The notes under the pieces were generated by a model. That model saw only the letters and a list, made by a program, of their open reading frames with translations. It searched no databases and was not told the origin of the DNA. The position numbers were made by a program, and so were the translations under genes. Of a stretch of DNA of 54,864 bases, positions 31,959-39,890 are shown piece by piece; positions within the stretch are counted from its first letter, which is position 1, and each line of letters starts with the position of its first letter. Source of the DNA: Hydrogenothermaceae bacterium (lineage in GTDB: Bacteria; Aquificota; Aquificia; Aquificales; Hydrogenothermaceae); NCBI GenBank assembly GCA_015519975.1, contig WIAL01000033.1, positions 1 to 54,864 of the forward strand, in the 5' to 3' direction.

Positions 31959-32006
31959 TTATCCTATGGTAAAATTTTTCGCCTGAAACATATTTAGTTT
32001 TATAAA
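31959..32006 (+). repeat. 48-bp repeat, left copy
   Basis: TTATCCTATGGTAAAATTT, 12 variable bases, then ATATTTAGTTTTATAAA. The same two blocks at the same spacing occur at 54424-54471. Both copies lie just upstream of antitoxin-like genes, so it may be a promoter carried with such modules. Confidence 0.75.
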
Positions 32007-32033
32007 CTATGGAATTTCCATAGGAGATGTAAG

Positions 32034-32243
32034 ATGAAGATAATAATTGATATATCTAATGAAGGAAAAGCAAAACATTTGATTGATATACTAAAAGACA
32101 TTCCATATGTAAAAAATATAAAAGTAGAACCTGAAAAGAAGAAAGGGAAACCAGATTTTGAATCAGTGTTTGGAATATGGAAAGATAGAGATATTACAAT
32201 AGAAAACATTAGAAAAAAAGCATGGGGAAGAATAGCTAAATGA
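32034..32243 (+). CDS. VapB-like antitoxin candidate, 69 aa
   Basis: Begins MKIIIDISNEGKAKHLIDIL, ends ENIRKKAWGRIAK, with a Gly/Lys-rich middle. SD AGGAG is 8 bases upstream. It overlaps the PIN-domain gene that follows by 4 bases, the usual antitoxin-toxin arrangement. The C-terminal WGR-type tail is like that of toxin-neutralising tails. Its toxin is frameshifted. Confidence 0.65.
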   Translation: MKIIIDISNEGKAKHLIDILKDIPYVKNIKVEPEKKKGKPDFESVFGIWKDRDITIENIRKKAWGRIAK

Positions 32244-32609
32244 TAATTTTGGATACAAATATAATTATTGAGTTATTTAAAGGAAATACGGAAACCAAAG
32301 AGCTTCTTGAAAATATTAATGAAGAAAACTTTGCAATTAGTATTTATAACCAGTATGGAACTATACTACGGAGCTATAAATAAAAAAGAACTTAATAAAA
32401 TAAAGAGATTTTTAAAAAGTTTTAATTTGCTGGTAATAAATGAAGAAATTTCAAAAATTGCTTTAGAATTAATAGAAAAGTACTCAAAAAGCCACGGATT
32501 AGAAATTCCTGATGCTTTAATAGCAGCAACATCTATATACTATGACCTTCCTTTATTAACTTATAATAAAAAAGATTTCAAATATATTGAAGGTTTACAG
32601 CTTTTTTAA
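32240..32609 (+). pseudogene. VapC-like PIN-domain toxin, frameshifted
   Basis: The frame from 32240 gives MIILDTNIIIELFKGN (first catalytic Asp) but stops after 47 codons. The next frame continues TSMELYYGAINKKELNK, then IPDALIAATSIYYDLPLLTYNKKDF, the remaining PIN motifs. Removing one T near 32345 restores a full ~122-residue PIN ribonuclease. Either a real disabling mutation or a sequencing error in a T run. Confidence 0.8.
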
Positions 32610-32680
32610 TAGTCTTATCCACAGAGTTAGTAAGAGGAAGAGTATTTATAAACTTTTGACAAATATTTTTTATACATTAA

Positions 32681-32706
32681 TGTATTATACATTTATGTAT
32701 AATACA
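32681..32706. promoter_or_regulatory. 26-bp palindromic operator-like site
   Basis: TGTATTATACAT, two T, ATGTATAATACA: 12-bp perfect arms. A second overlapping palindrome, TACATTAATGTA, begins just before it, and TTGACA lies at about 32656. It is upstream of the broken ATPase gene at 32717. Confidence 0.55.
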
Positions 32707-32716
32707 GGTTTGTATA

Positions 32717-32871
32717 ATGAAACATAAAGAAAGAAATCCTTTTTATTTTGGTGGAACTGTCAGCAACGAAGATTTTTGTAAAAAGAACTCCAAGAGCTTT
32801 TAAATTTATCAGAACATTCTGTAAGAATTAGTTTATATGCCTTAGGAAAAAAGAAAAAACAAAACTTTTAG
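32717..32871 (+). pseudogene. Remnant of an archaeal-type AAA ATPase
   Basis: MKHKERNPFYFGGTVSNEDF is the characteristic N-terminus of this ATPase family, but the frame ends after 28 codons. The next frame supplies KELQELLNLSEHSVRISLYALG, so the Walker region has been lost by deletion plus a frameshift. No ATP-binding motif remains. Confidence 0.6.
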
Positions 32872-32915
32872 TTTAATATTGAAATTTTTTATTTGATTAA
32901 CTAATCTTATTTATC

Positions 32916-33416
32916 ATGCAGAATAAAAACAAATTTACAGAATTTGATAAAGATAAACTTTCTAAAAAGTTATTAGAAGAGAAAAAACATAGGAAGGCTA
33001 TCAATAGGCTGTTTTATATTTTAAATAACCAAAAAAACTTTAGTATTAAAATAAAACTTTTAAGCCTTTTTACTATATTTCTTTTTATACCATCATTTGG
33101 AAATGAGCTTGTAGGTAAATGGATTTTTAAATCTATTAAAGGACCTGTCTTTGTTTCTGGAGTTAGTGGATATAAAATACCTGTGAAGTTTAATGAAGAT
33201 GGAACCGTAGAAATGGGGAATTTAAAAATATTTAATTACAAGAAATATTATGAGTTTGATGGAAATACTTTGAAGTTATGGATTGGTAAAAAAAGTAAAA
33301 GGAACTTTTCAACAACTGTATTTAAAATAATCAATTTTGATGGAAACTGTTATAAATTGAAATACATAAAGGCAACCGTTAGAAACAAATACGGTGCTCT
33401 TTTATGTAAAGACTAA
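32916..33416 (+). CDS. Hypothetical exported or anchored protein, 166 aa
   Basis: A charged N-terminal 40 residues precede one hydrophobic span (IKIKLLSLFTIFLFIPSF). A beta-rich domain follows beginning ELVGKWIFKS, with the FNEDGTVEMGN turn typical of lipocalin-like or DUF-type periplasmic domains. No family recognised. No clear SD at the ATG. Opposite in direction to the neighbouring element genes and tail-to-tail with the next (4-base overlap). Confidence 0.5.
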   Translation: MQNKNKFTEFDKDKLSKKLLEEKKHRKAINRLFYILNNQKNFSIKIKLLSLFTIFLFIPSFGNELVGKWIFKSIKGPVFVSGVSGYKIPVKFNEDGTVEMGNLKIFNYKKYYEFDGNTLKLWIGKKSKRNFSTTVFKIINFDGNCYKLKYIKATVRNKYGALLCKD

Positions 33417-33586
33417 GAAAGAACCTTTATTTTATTTTTTTCAAGATTCACATTAAATTCTTTTTTTCCTCTTAACATTCTTTCTAAATCTTCTATTTTT
33501 ACGAGCTCTTCTTTTCCATTTTCTTCCAGAAATACAACTTTTTTGCGATATTTTAGTAAGATTTCAGCTATAATTTTAGGATTCAT
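33413..33586 (-). CDS. Small protein, 57 aa, unknown
   Basis: From ATG 33586 (NPKIIAEILLKYRKKVVFLEE) with GGAGG 7 bases upstream and the TTACGTT-TATATATA motif about 25 bases upstream of that start. Soluble, charged, possibly a small regulatory protein. No family recognised. Confidence 0.6.
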   Translation of the reverse strand: MNPKIIAEILLKYRKKVVFLEENGKEELVKIEDLERMLRGKKEFNVNLEKNKIKVLS

Positions 33587-33610
33587 ATATAAACCTCCAA
33601 AATTTATGTC

Positions 33611-33626
33611 TATATATAAAACGTAA
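33611..33626 (-). promoter_or_regulatory. Element promoter-like motif, consensus copy
   Basis: Minus-strand TTACGTTTTATATATA, with GGAGG about 14 bases after it and the ATG at 33586. It is the fullest copy of the motif. Confidence 0.65.
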
Positions 33627-33638
33627 GAACGGAGTAGG

Positions 33639-33797
33639 TTATACCTTTCTAAGTTCATACATTCTCTTCACTGAATAAAAGATTACAAATAGCAAAAGAC
33701 CTGATACTATTATTGCTGCTATTTGGGAAACTCCTGGAATGAAAGAAATCAGATAAGCTATAAGAACAATTATAAAAAATGCTAATACTTCATTCAC
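33639..33797 (-). CDS. Small membrane protein, 52 aa (GTG start)
   Basis: GTG at 33797 after GGAGG (9-base spacing). The product has two hydrophobic stretches (VLAFFIIVLIAYLISF and AAIIVSGLLLFVIFYSV) and a basic C-terminus (KRMYELRKV). Unrecognised. Another TTACGTT motif copy precedes it. Confidence 0.6.
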   Translation of the reverse strand: MNEVLAFFIIVLIAYLISFIPGVSQIAAIIVSGLLLFVIFYSVKRMYELRKV

Positions 33798-33820
33798 GGC
33801 AAAATTCCTCCAAGCTTATT

Positions 33821-33836
33821 TATGTATAAAACGTAA
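33821..33836 (-). promoter_or_regulatory. Element promoter-like motif
   Basis: Minus-strand TTACGTTTTATACATA, about 24 bases before the GTG at 33797, with GGAGG between. Confidence 0.6.
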
Positions 33837-33860
33837 TTTTTTCAGGAAGCAGTAATAAAA

Positions 33861-33889
33861 GAAAATTAAAAGAAGGGACAAATGTCCCT
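33861..33889 (-). terminator. Intrinsic terminator after the 103-aa membrane protein gene
   Basis: Minus-strand stem AGGGAC / GTCCCT with a 4-base loop, followed by TTCTTTTAATTTTC. It separates the 34208 gene from the 33797 gene, so the latter needs its own promoter, where the motif is found. Confidence 0.6.
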
Positions 33890-33899
33890 AAAAGAAAGG

Positions 33900-34208
33900 C
33901 TAAAAGCGAGACATTTGTGAAATACAAAAATCAAAAGAATCCATCATATCTTCCTGATTTTCTACTTTTTGGTTAAAAGCAAATACTGCACATGGTTTTG
34001 AAATAAACAATAAAGACTGATAGGTTTCACATATCTCTTGAAGTTCTCTTTTTTTACCATAGCCTTTTTGTGATTGCTCAACAGCCCAGCGGTAACATTC
34101 TGTATTTTTACTATTTGTTGATTGTGGTAGATTTTGCAATCTGTGTGAAACCAATACAATAAATAGTAAAAGAAGCCAAAAGGAAATAAATAATTTTGCT
34201 AATTTCAT
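33900..34208 (-). CDS. Signal-anchored small protein with several Cys, 102 aa
   Basis: ATG 34208 preceded by AGGAGGTGTTAGTC. N-terminal membrane segment (LFISFWLLLLFIVLVS), then a 75-residue exposed part with five Cys (ECYRWAVEQSQKGYG, EICETYQ, KPCAVFA, DFCISQ). No family recognised. Its SD and spacer are identical to those of the SWIM gene at 34787, so the two are probably controlled together, possibly by the RNA at 51829. Confidence 0.65.
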   Translation of the reverse strand: MKLAKLFISFWLLLLFIVLVSHRLQNLPQSTNSKNTECYRWAVEQSQKGYGKKRELQEICETYQSLLFISKPCAVFAFNQKVENQEDMMDSFDFCISQMSRF

Positions 34209-34235
34209 GACTAACACCTCCTGTGAAGTAAAAGA

Positions 34236-34787
34236 TTAAAATGAAATAGTTTGATTTTCTAAAGCATGTTTTTTCAGTTCTTCAGTAATTTCTACATACT
34301 CATAGTTAATCTCATCCCAAATTTCTTCCGGAATACAGTCCGATATTCTGTCCATAAATTCAGATAGAGCTTTTAGAGCAGTGCCATTTTCAATGTCAAA
34401 AAGAGTTTCTTCAGACTGGATAAGCATAGAAAAGCCTTTTAATTTTGTATAGTAGCTTCCACCAGTTTTAATAAATTCTGTAGCTCTAAAAGATGAAACA
34501 GCCATAGATAATGCTATTGAGTGCTTGCATAGACATCTGTCCTTGCATGTGCAGTTAGCAGAAAAATTCCCATCAATAATAGAAATAGTAGTGTAGTAAT
34601 AGTCATCATAAGTTTGGGATTTTACCTTTGCAGAAAATACAGCTTTCTTTTCAGAATATACATGTCCATGAATGTAAAAATCCTGACTTTCAAAAATATT
34701 AACTGCCCTTTGATACCTTTTAACATCTCTCTTTAATTTTTTTAGATTTTGAGAGATAAAAGATTTGAAATAATTAAATGTAGCCAT
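34236..34787 (-). CDS. SWIM-type zinc-finger protein
   Basis: 183 residues from ATG 34787 (GGAGG 7-8 bases upstream). The centre holds NFSANCTCKDRCLCKHSIAL, the CxC...CxH SWIM zinc motif found in DNA/RNA-binding or recombination-linked proteins. An N-terminal basic part (KKLKRDVKRYQRAVNIF) precedes it. Target unknown. Preceded by a long structured leader that can hide or expose its ribosome site. Confidence 0.72.
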   Translation of the reverse strand: MATFNYFKSFISQNLKKLKRDVKRYQRAVNIFESQDFYIHGHVYSEKKAVFSAKVKSQTYDDYYYTTISIIDGNFSANCTCKDRCLCKHSIALSMAVSSFRATEFIKTGGSYYTKLKGFSMLIQSEETLFDIENGTALKALSEFMDRISDCIPEEIWDEINYEYVEITEELKKHALENQTISF

Positions 34788-34890
34788 GACTAACACCTCC
34801 GTAAAAGAATTTGCTCCTGTGGAGCTTCCTAAAAACTCCTAAAGCTTTTAGAATGCCCCACAGGAGCTTTGGAAGTGTTAGCCTTTTACT
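34788..34890 (-). promoter_or_regulatory. Two-state structured leader (possible RNA switch) of the SWIM gene
   Basis: On the minus strand a 13-base element (34883-34871, GGCTAACACTTCC) can pair along its whole length, with two G-U pairs, with the SD/spacer GGAGGTGTTAGTC (34800-34788). A 10-bp perfect hairpin (GCTCCTGTGG / CCACAGGAGC) lies inside. A second pairing, GTAAAAG with CTTTTAC (34889-34883 with 34807-34801), crosses the first, so the two exclude each other: one hides the ribosome site, the other frees it. No known riboswitch class recognised. Confidence 0.6.
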
Positions 34891-35011
34891 GAAATTACTG
34901 CTTCTATATGGAAATATTCTTTTGCAAGTAAATTTTGATTAAAATTTATTAAAAGAGATGGTCATTTAAAAGCTTTTTAGACAAGCTAAAAGATTTAGTA
35001 AAAATTATATG

Positions 35012-36082
35012 TTATAACTTTCCTTCACGCAATAATTTCCTAAAATTTTTCATATTTCCATATTTTTTCCTGTAGAAATCATATATACATTTATTTGCGA
35101 GCCTTTTAACTGCTATCATATAACCTTCCTTTTTAGCTACATTCAAAAAAGTTTCTTTATCATAAATATCTTTTTTTAAGTTCTTATTTATTTTCATTCG
35201 CTCCTTTTTTTGTTCCTGTTTTATTCCATTTTGCTTGAAATATCTTGTATCTACGTATTTAAATAATTTTTCGATAAATTTTTCCTTGAACTCCTTGGAA
35301 GACTTACTTTCTGCAATCATTTTATCCATTATCTTTTTAGACAAAAGCCGGGATCTAAGCCAATCACGTACAAATCCTTGAAATGATTTTTTTGCTGAAA
35401 ATTTATCTAATTTTCTTAAAGGAATTTGCTGCTCATATATAGCTAAAATAAACCCTTCAAAATCACTTATTTCTAATCTTTTTTTTAGATATGTTTTTAC
35501 AGCAATTTCTTTTAATTCCTTAATATCTTTTTCCATTACATCCTGTATAGTGAGCCCATACTTTTTCAATCTTTCTTTAATGGATCTGGTTAGAGCATAT
35601 TGCCTTAATTTTTTTAATCCGGAATCTTTTGATGGTGCAGATTTTAAGGTTTTTATTATTATCTCAAGGGTTAATTTTTTCATCTTTCTTCCCGGTCCTT
35701 CTCTATATATTGAAAGAATGTTTTGCTGCAGTTTTTCTTTCCTCTTCCTTTCCATATCGCTTTTTCTGGTAAAAATAGACTTGTAATAATCTTCTCCTAA
35801 ATTATGTTTTATCCATAAGTTTGAATATCCCTTTTCTAAAAATTTTTTTACGAAATATTTCTTTGATAATTTGCAATAAGTCCCTTTGAAAATGGAAATT
35901 AAATCTATATTATTTCTTATAACACCATACCTTTTTGCTTTAAAAATAAAATAATGCTCTACCTTTAAAATCTTTGCTACCTGCCTGCTAGAATATCCTT
36001 TTTTCTTTTTAACTCCTATCCCTATTTTTGCATCAAGTGTAGCAATAATATCGTATATTTTTTGTTTTTCTTCTTTTGTCAT
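35012..36082 (-). CDS. Basic protein with N-terminal HTH-like segment, 356 aa
   Basis: Very Lys-rich, all-helical. Residues about 28-50 (GYSSRQVAKILKVEHYFIFK) resemble a helix-turn-helix. No catalytic motif or membrane segment found. Probably nucleic-acid binding. It has its own TTACGTT motif but only a weak ribosome site (AAGTGG). It lies 26 bases downstream of the secreted-protein gene and may also be read from that operon. Confidence 0.6.
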   Translation of the reverse strand: MTKEEKQKIYDIIATLDAKIGIGVKKKKGYSSRQVAKILKVEHYFIFKAKRYGVIRNNIDLISIFKGTYCKLSKKYFVKKFLEKGYSNLWIKHNLGEDYYKSIFTRKSDMERKRKEKLQQNILSIYREGPGRKMKKLTLEIIIKTLKSAPSKDSGLKKLRQYALTRSIKERLKKYGLTIQDVMEKDIKELKEIAVKTYLKKRLEISDFEGFILAIYEQQIPLRKLDKFSAKKSFQGFVRDWLRSRLLSKKIMDKMIAESKSSKEFKEKFIEKLFKYVDTRYFKQNGIKQEQKKERMKINKNLKKDIYDKETFLNVAKKEGYMIAVKRLANKCIYDFYRKKYGNMKNFRKLLREGKL

Positions 36083-36100
36083 TTTTCCACTTGGATAGTT

Positions 36101-36118
36101 TTATATAATTAACGTAAT
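36101..36118 (-). promoter_or_regulatory. Element promoter-like motif, spaced variant
   Basis: Minus-strand TTACGTTAATTATATAA, with two extra bases between CGTT and TATATA, 19 bases before the ATG at 36082. It overlaps the stop region of the gene at 36109. Confidence 0.5.
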
Positions 36119-37122
36119 AATCTAAAAAGTGTTTCAGGCTTTTCTTCTTCTTTCATTTTTGTAAGAATAAGATCCAATCCTTTTGTATCTTTTACAGCTC
36201 TTTCAAGTAAGAGTTTCTTTAAAAGGGTTTTATTAACAGATATTCCTTTTCTTTCCATTCTTCTAACATACTTTTCAACTGCATTTGATATTGCTCTATA
36301 AGTTTCTGTTGATTTAACTTCATTTTCTACATCTTTCATAGAATAAATTGTGTTTGCTGTTGCTCTTATTGAATATCCAAGCAGACTATCCGGAGAAAAT
36401 ACCTTTATTCCACTGCAACTTAAAACAGGAATTCCTGAAGAGTTTGAAACATCTAAAGTGCAAGTTCCGCATCTAAAGTGCTGATAATCTGAAACTAAAA
36501 TACATCTATTAGAAATTGGAAATATCTCTTTTTTCTTTTTAATATTTACTTTTTCAGCTATATCTTTTGCTATTTCATTAAAATCATCTATTCCAAGAGT
36601 TTCTCCATTTATTATTTTTGCATGGGATAATATTTGAGAAGATATTGACATAAGGGTTTTTATGTAATCTATAACAGCTTTTGTATTTATATAATCTGTT
36701 GTAGTTTGTGCTTTTGCTACTGAGTTTAGATATTCAATTCTTGTCAGGTTTATTATTCCATTTTCAGATAAGGAAACAGTATAAAAATCGTTAATGGTTT
36801 TTTGAAATACAGATGGATATTTTTTTGAAAGTTCCATAAATACAAGAGTAGGAAGGGAAACTTCAATAGTTATTCCTTCACTTTTTAATCTTTCAAGTGC
36901 TTTTGATATTTCTTTTCTTTCTGCTTCTCTGATTCCTTTCTCGGCTCTAATAGTTTTTCCAAATCCTTTTTCTTTTGACTTTTCACGTGTAATGCTTTTT
37001 TGTTTTGATTTTTCTGTTGATTTTGCTTTAGTGCTTTCTGTGCTTTTATTTACTTTCACTTCCGGGGATGCAAGTGCTATAGATGCTGCAAGCAAGCTAA
37101 ATATAAATGCTTTTTCAATCAT
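36109..37122 (-). CDS. Secreted protein of unknown function, 337 aa
   Basis: Signal peptide AFIFSLLAASIALASPEV, then a Lys/Ser/Glu-rich low-complexity stretch (residues 20-60), a helical part, and a Cys cluster in the middle (RCILVSDYQHFRCGTCTLDV and LSCSG) that could form disulfides outside the cytoplasm. C-terminal third is charged and helical. Last gene of the subtilisin operon; the start overlaps the previous stop and AGGAGG precedes it. It might be the substrate of the protease, which is inference. Confidence 0.65.
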   Translation of the reverse strand: MIEKAFIFSLLAASIALASPEVKVNKSTESTKAKSTEKSKQKSITREKSKEKGFGKTIRAEKGIREAERKEISKALERLKSEGITIEVSLPTLVFMELSKKYPSVFQKTINDFYTVSLSENGIINLTRIEYLNSVAKAQTTTDYINTKAVIDYIKTLMSISSQILSHAKIINGETLGIDDFNEIAKDIAEKVNIKKKKEIFPISNRCILVSDYQHFRCGTCTLDVSNSSGIPVLSCSGIKVFSPDSLLGYSIRATANTIYSMKDVENEVKSTETYRAISNAVEKYVRRMERKGISVNKTLLKKLLLERAVKDTKGLDLILTKMKEEEKPETLFRLLR

Positions 37123-37513
37123 TCTTTTCCTCCTGAAATGATATTAAAAGTGGAGATAAAAATAATGAAAGAAGATAGTAAGGGTCTTTATTAATGAAAG
37201 CTAAAAATAAAATGCAGGAAGTAAAAATTGAAATGAAAATAAGAGAGTTTTTAATATCTATCTTTCTTTTAGGTTTTTCTTTCTTAATTTCCGGAAGTTC
37301 CCCTTTTATGGCTTTTAAAAGCTCATCTTTATTTTTAAAAAGAAGTATATCCTGGAAAGATGTATCTAAATTCTCATATTCCTGTAATGAAGAATGTAAA
37401 TAACCAATAAAAAATCCGCAAATAGTAAGTAAAATAAGAGCAATAATATCTTTTTCAAAAATAGTAAAAGCTATAGCCAAAATGTAAAAAACAATGCTGT
37501 ATCTGTTTAGCAT
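37115..37513 (-). CDS. Membrane protein, 132 aa, in the subtilisin operon
   Basis: From ATG 37513, overlapping the protease stop by 7 bases, with GGAG upstream. Two N-terminal spans (SIVFYILAIAFTIF, IIALILLTICGFFIGYL), a charged cytoplasmic or periplasmic loop, then two more (SLIFISIFTSCILFLAF, YYLLSLFLSPLLISF). No family recognised. The frame extends upstream but without a ribosome site. Confidence 0.65.
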   Translation of the reverse strand: MLNRYSIVFYILAIAFTIFEKDIIALILLTICGFFIGYLHSSLQEYENLDTSFQDILLFKNKDELLKAIKGELPEIKKEKPKRKIDIKNSLIFISIFTSCILFLAFINKDPYYLLSLFLSPLLISFQEEKND

Positions 37514-38862
37514 TTTCTTCTCCTGCTTATAATATAACGTGCAAACAAGATAAAGATTATCCAGGTAAATGAAAAACTTGTTGTATTTCCAAAACTGCAT
37601 CCACCTGATTTATAAACTATTTGATTTTCTTTTAATGAACTTGCATAGCATACTATTTCTTTATCAACCTCAACTATGCAGCTGTCAGATATACCGCAAT
37701 GTTTGCAATCTCCTTCCCACTCTACAGGCTCATAGGCATTTAACTTAACTGATGAATATAATAGGACTTTAAAACTACATTCACTTTTATTACAGCTTCC
37801 AAGCAGGGATGTTATCGTTGTATCTGTAATTACTTTTAAAAATGTATAGATAGAAAAGAAAGATATTTTATAAAGCTTCATTAAATCAAGAGTTCCTCCG
37901 GATTTTGTTCTATTTTCAAGGTAAATGGAAGGATTTATTGAAGATGTTATTATCTGTTTTATCTCTTTTAAATCTTTATCTGTATTCATTTCCCTTGCTA
38001 TTACAACTGAAGCAGATACAAATGGAGAGGACATAGATGTTCCATACATTCCAAAAGCATATCCAGGAGCTGTCAGGTCAACTGACTTTTTTCCATAATT
38101 TGAAAAATCAAAAAGGTTATTTTCCTTTGTTGAAGCTCCGACGCATATAACATTTTCAAAATCATTTGTGTATAAACATGGATATGAATTTTTAGTTTCG
38201 TCAAGATTACTCCCATCATTTCCTGCAGAAGTTACAAGCATTATTCCATTTTCTTTTAACTTCTTTATTTCTTTCCTTACCAAGTAGCTATCAGATTGTG
38301 AAGAAAAGGAAGCATTAATTACAGCTATGTTAAATCCTTCTTGTTTCTTTTTTATTATGTATTCATAGCAGGTTATTTCATTAAAAAGATTTCCGAAGTC
38401 TTTTTCAATAAACTTACAAGGAATAATTTGAGGATTATAAAGAACCGAAGCTATAACCTTAGAGACACCTGTCCCATGTCCTGTATTATCTGAAACATCA
38501 CTGCTGTCATCAATCGCATTGTAAGGCTCTATTATCTGATACATATCTCTTTCATTAAGACCGCTGTCCATTACTGCAATAATATAGCTATTTGGCTGAA
38601 AGGATATATAAGCATTTACGCTATTAACAGCCCAGCCTATATCATTTTCCTGCAATTTTATTTTTTTGTTTTCTTCTATTGCTTCTATGCAGTTTAAAGG
38701 AAGATTATTTAGCTTTACAGGCTCAATATCTATAAGAAAAATGCTATTGTTTATCTGTTTTTTAATATTGGTATTTAAAATGCAGTTTTCATTCTTTAGC
38801 TTTACTATATACTCATCTGCAAATGAAAAGGAAAAAAGAAAAAGAAGGAGAAGGAAAATCAT
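37507..38862 (-). CDS. Membrane-anchored subtilisin-like serine protease (S8)
   Basis: 451 residues. Signal peptide (FLLLLFLFSFSFADE), an inhibitor-like N-terminal part, then the triad: Asp in AVMDSGLNERD, His in DNTGHGTGVSKVIA, Ser in YGTSMSSPFVSASVV, plus the oxyanion Asn in TSAGNDGSN. A Cys-containing domain (CKHCGISDSC) and a C-terminal span (TSFSFTWIIFILFARYII) ending RRRKC anchor it outside the cytoplasm. Start overlaps the previous gene (ATGA). Unusual cargo for a mobile element; probably processes a co-encoded surface protein. Confidence 0.88.
   Translation of the reverse strand: MIFLLLLFLFSFSFADEYIVKLKNENCILNTNIKKQINNSIFLIDIEPVKLNNLPLNCIEAIEENKKIKLQENDIGWAVNSVNAYISFQPNSYIIAVMDSGLNERDMYQIIEPYNAIDDSSDVSDNTGHGTGVSKVIASVLYNPQIIPCKFIEKDFGNLFNEITCYEYIIKKKQEGFNIAVINASFSSQSDSYLVRKEIKKLKENGIMLVTSAGNDGSNLDETKNSYPCLYTNDFENVICVGASTKENNLFDFSNYGKKSVDLTAPGYAFGMYGTSMSSPFVSASVVIAREMNTDKDLKEIKQIITSSINPSIYLENRTKSGGTLDLMKLYKISFFSIYTFLKVITDTTITSLLGSCNKSECSFKVLLYSSVKLNAYEPVEWEGDCKHCGISDSCIVEVDKEIVCYASSLKENQIVYKSGGCSFGNTTSFSFTWIIFILFARYIISRRRKC
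37528..37541 (-). promoter_or_regulatory. Weak element motif inside the subtilisin gene 3' end
   Basis: Minus-strand CACGTTATATTATA, differing from the consensus at the first bases, 15 bases before the ATG at 37513. It may give the last two genes an internal promoter. Confidence 0.35.
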
Positions 38863-39353
38863 CTTTTTCTCCTTTTTGGAAGAAACTCATTAATAAAAAA
38901 TCCAAGAAGTGCAAGAAAAGAAACAAGTGTTAAAACAAGCATTGCAAATGGAAGTGGAGTTTGCTGTGCTGATTTTATAACAGCATCATAATAGGTTTTA
39001 ACCTGCTTTTCTGTTTGAAATAGTTTATCCTTTTTAGCAATTACTTTTTTATATTCCTCTTTTGCTTTTTTTAGTTCCTCTTTAGCTTCTTTACATTCTT
39101 CAGTTTCTACAGGTTTATCGTCAAGATTGAAATTTTCGCAGTTAAACTCAACATCAAACTTTGCTTTGTCAAGTTTTTGCTCTGCAAGTGCAACTATGTT
39201 TGCAAAGTCGTATGAAACCCTCAAATCCCACATTTTATTAACCTTGTCAAAAAATGAAGAATAGGACTTATAGAGGCTAAAACCAACTATTATTAGCATT
39301 GCAAGAAGAAGTATTTTTCTATACTGATGCTTTATTACTGTTTTAAAATCCAT
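38859..39353 (-). CDS. Two-span membrane protein with coiled coil, 164 aa
   Basis: N-terminal span (ILLLAMLIIVGFSLYKSY), a ~90-residue charged region with a coiled coil (ECKEAKEELKKAKEEYKKVI), and a C-terminal span (FAMLVLTLVSFLALLGFFI) followed by LPKRRKR. Not recognised. Coupled on both sides (TAA-to-ATG with 3-base gap upstream, ATGA overlap downstream), so it is an integral part of the subtilisin operon. Confidence 0.68.
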   Translation of the reverse strand: MDFKTVIKHQYRKILLLAMLIIVGFSLYKSYSSFFDKVNKMWDLRVSYDFANIVALAEQKLDKAKFDVEFNCENFNLDDKPVETEECKEAKEELKKAKEEYKKVIAKKDKLFQTEKQVKTYYDAVIKSAQQTPLPFAMLVLTLVSFLALLGFFINEFLPKRRKR

Positions 39354-39356
39354 TAT

Positions 39357-39863
39357 TTACCCCCTTACAGGAAACTCTATCTTTGGTTTTCCTTCTTCAT
39401 CTATAAAAAGAATTGCCTCAAATGTTTTACCTGCTTTAGATTTAAAATCTTTTATAGGAACTTTATCCCCTTGAAGGACATATACAGCTATATCTCTTGT
39501 AATTGTTTTTGAATACATCTTTTTATAGACAAATGCTTTACAGGAAGAACAGAAGTAAGTTTTTTGGCTTTCTCTTATTATTCCTCCGCATTTACATTTA
39601 TCCACATTAATAGCTTCTTTTATCTTATCTTCATCAAATATAAGTTCTAATTTTTCATTAAGCTTTACACCAGATGAAAATTTTTTACCTGATTTTCTTG
39701 AGACAAGACCATCAACATAAATGGTTAAACCCTGAAAAAGATAATCAATTTCGCTTTCTTTGAACTTCCTTCCAAAAAACTCCTTCCATACTTTCTTTTT
39801 ACATCCTGAGCATTCATAAAAATTTTCTTTTTCAATAATTTCAGAGCCGCATTTGCATTCCAT
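39357..39863 (-). CDS. Stand-alone topoisomerase C-terminal repeat protein
   Basis: 168 residues from ATG 39863 (GGAGG upstream). Two repeats, each with two Cys pairs in zinc-ribbon style (CKCGSEI ... CSGCKK; CKCGGI ... CSSCKA) followed by a block ending in KSGKKFSSGVKL or KAGKTFEAILFI. This is the pattern of the Toprim_Crpt repeat found at the C-terminus of type IA topoisomerases. No catalytic topoisomerase part is present. First gene of the operon, directly behind a motif copy. Confidence 0.72.
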   Translation of the reverse strand: MECKCGSEIIEKENFYECSGCKKKVWKEFFGRKFKESEIDYLFQGLTIYVDGLVSRKSGKKFSSGVKLNEKLELIFDEDKIKEAINVDKCKCGGIIRESQKTYFCSSCKAFVYKKMYSKTITRDIAVYVLQGDKVPIKDFKSKAGKTFEAILFIDEEGKPKIEFPVRG

Positions 39864-39890
39864 AATATTTTCCTCCAATCTTTTTTCTAA

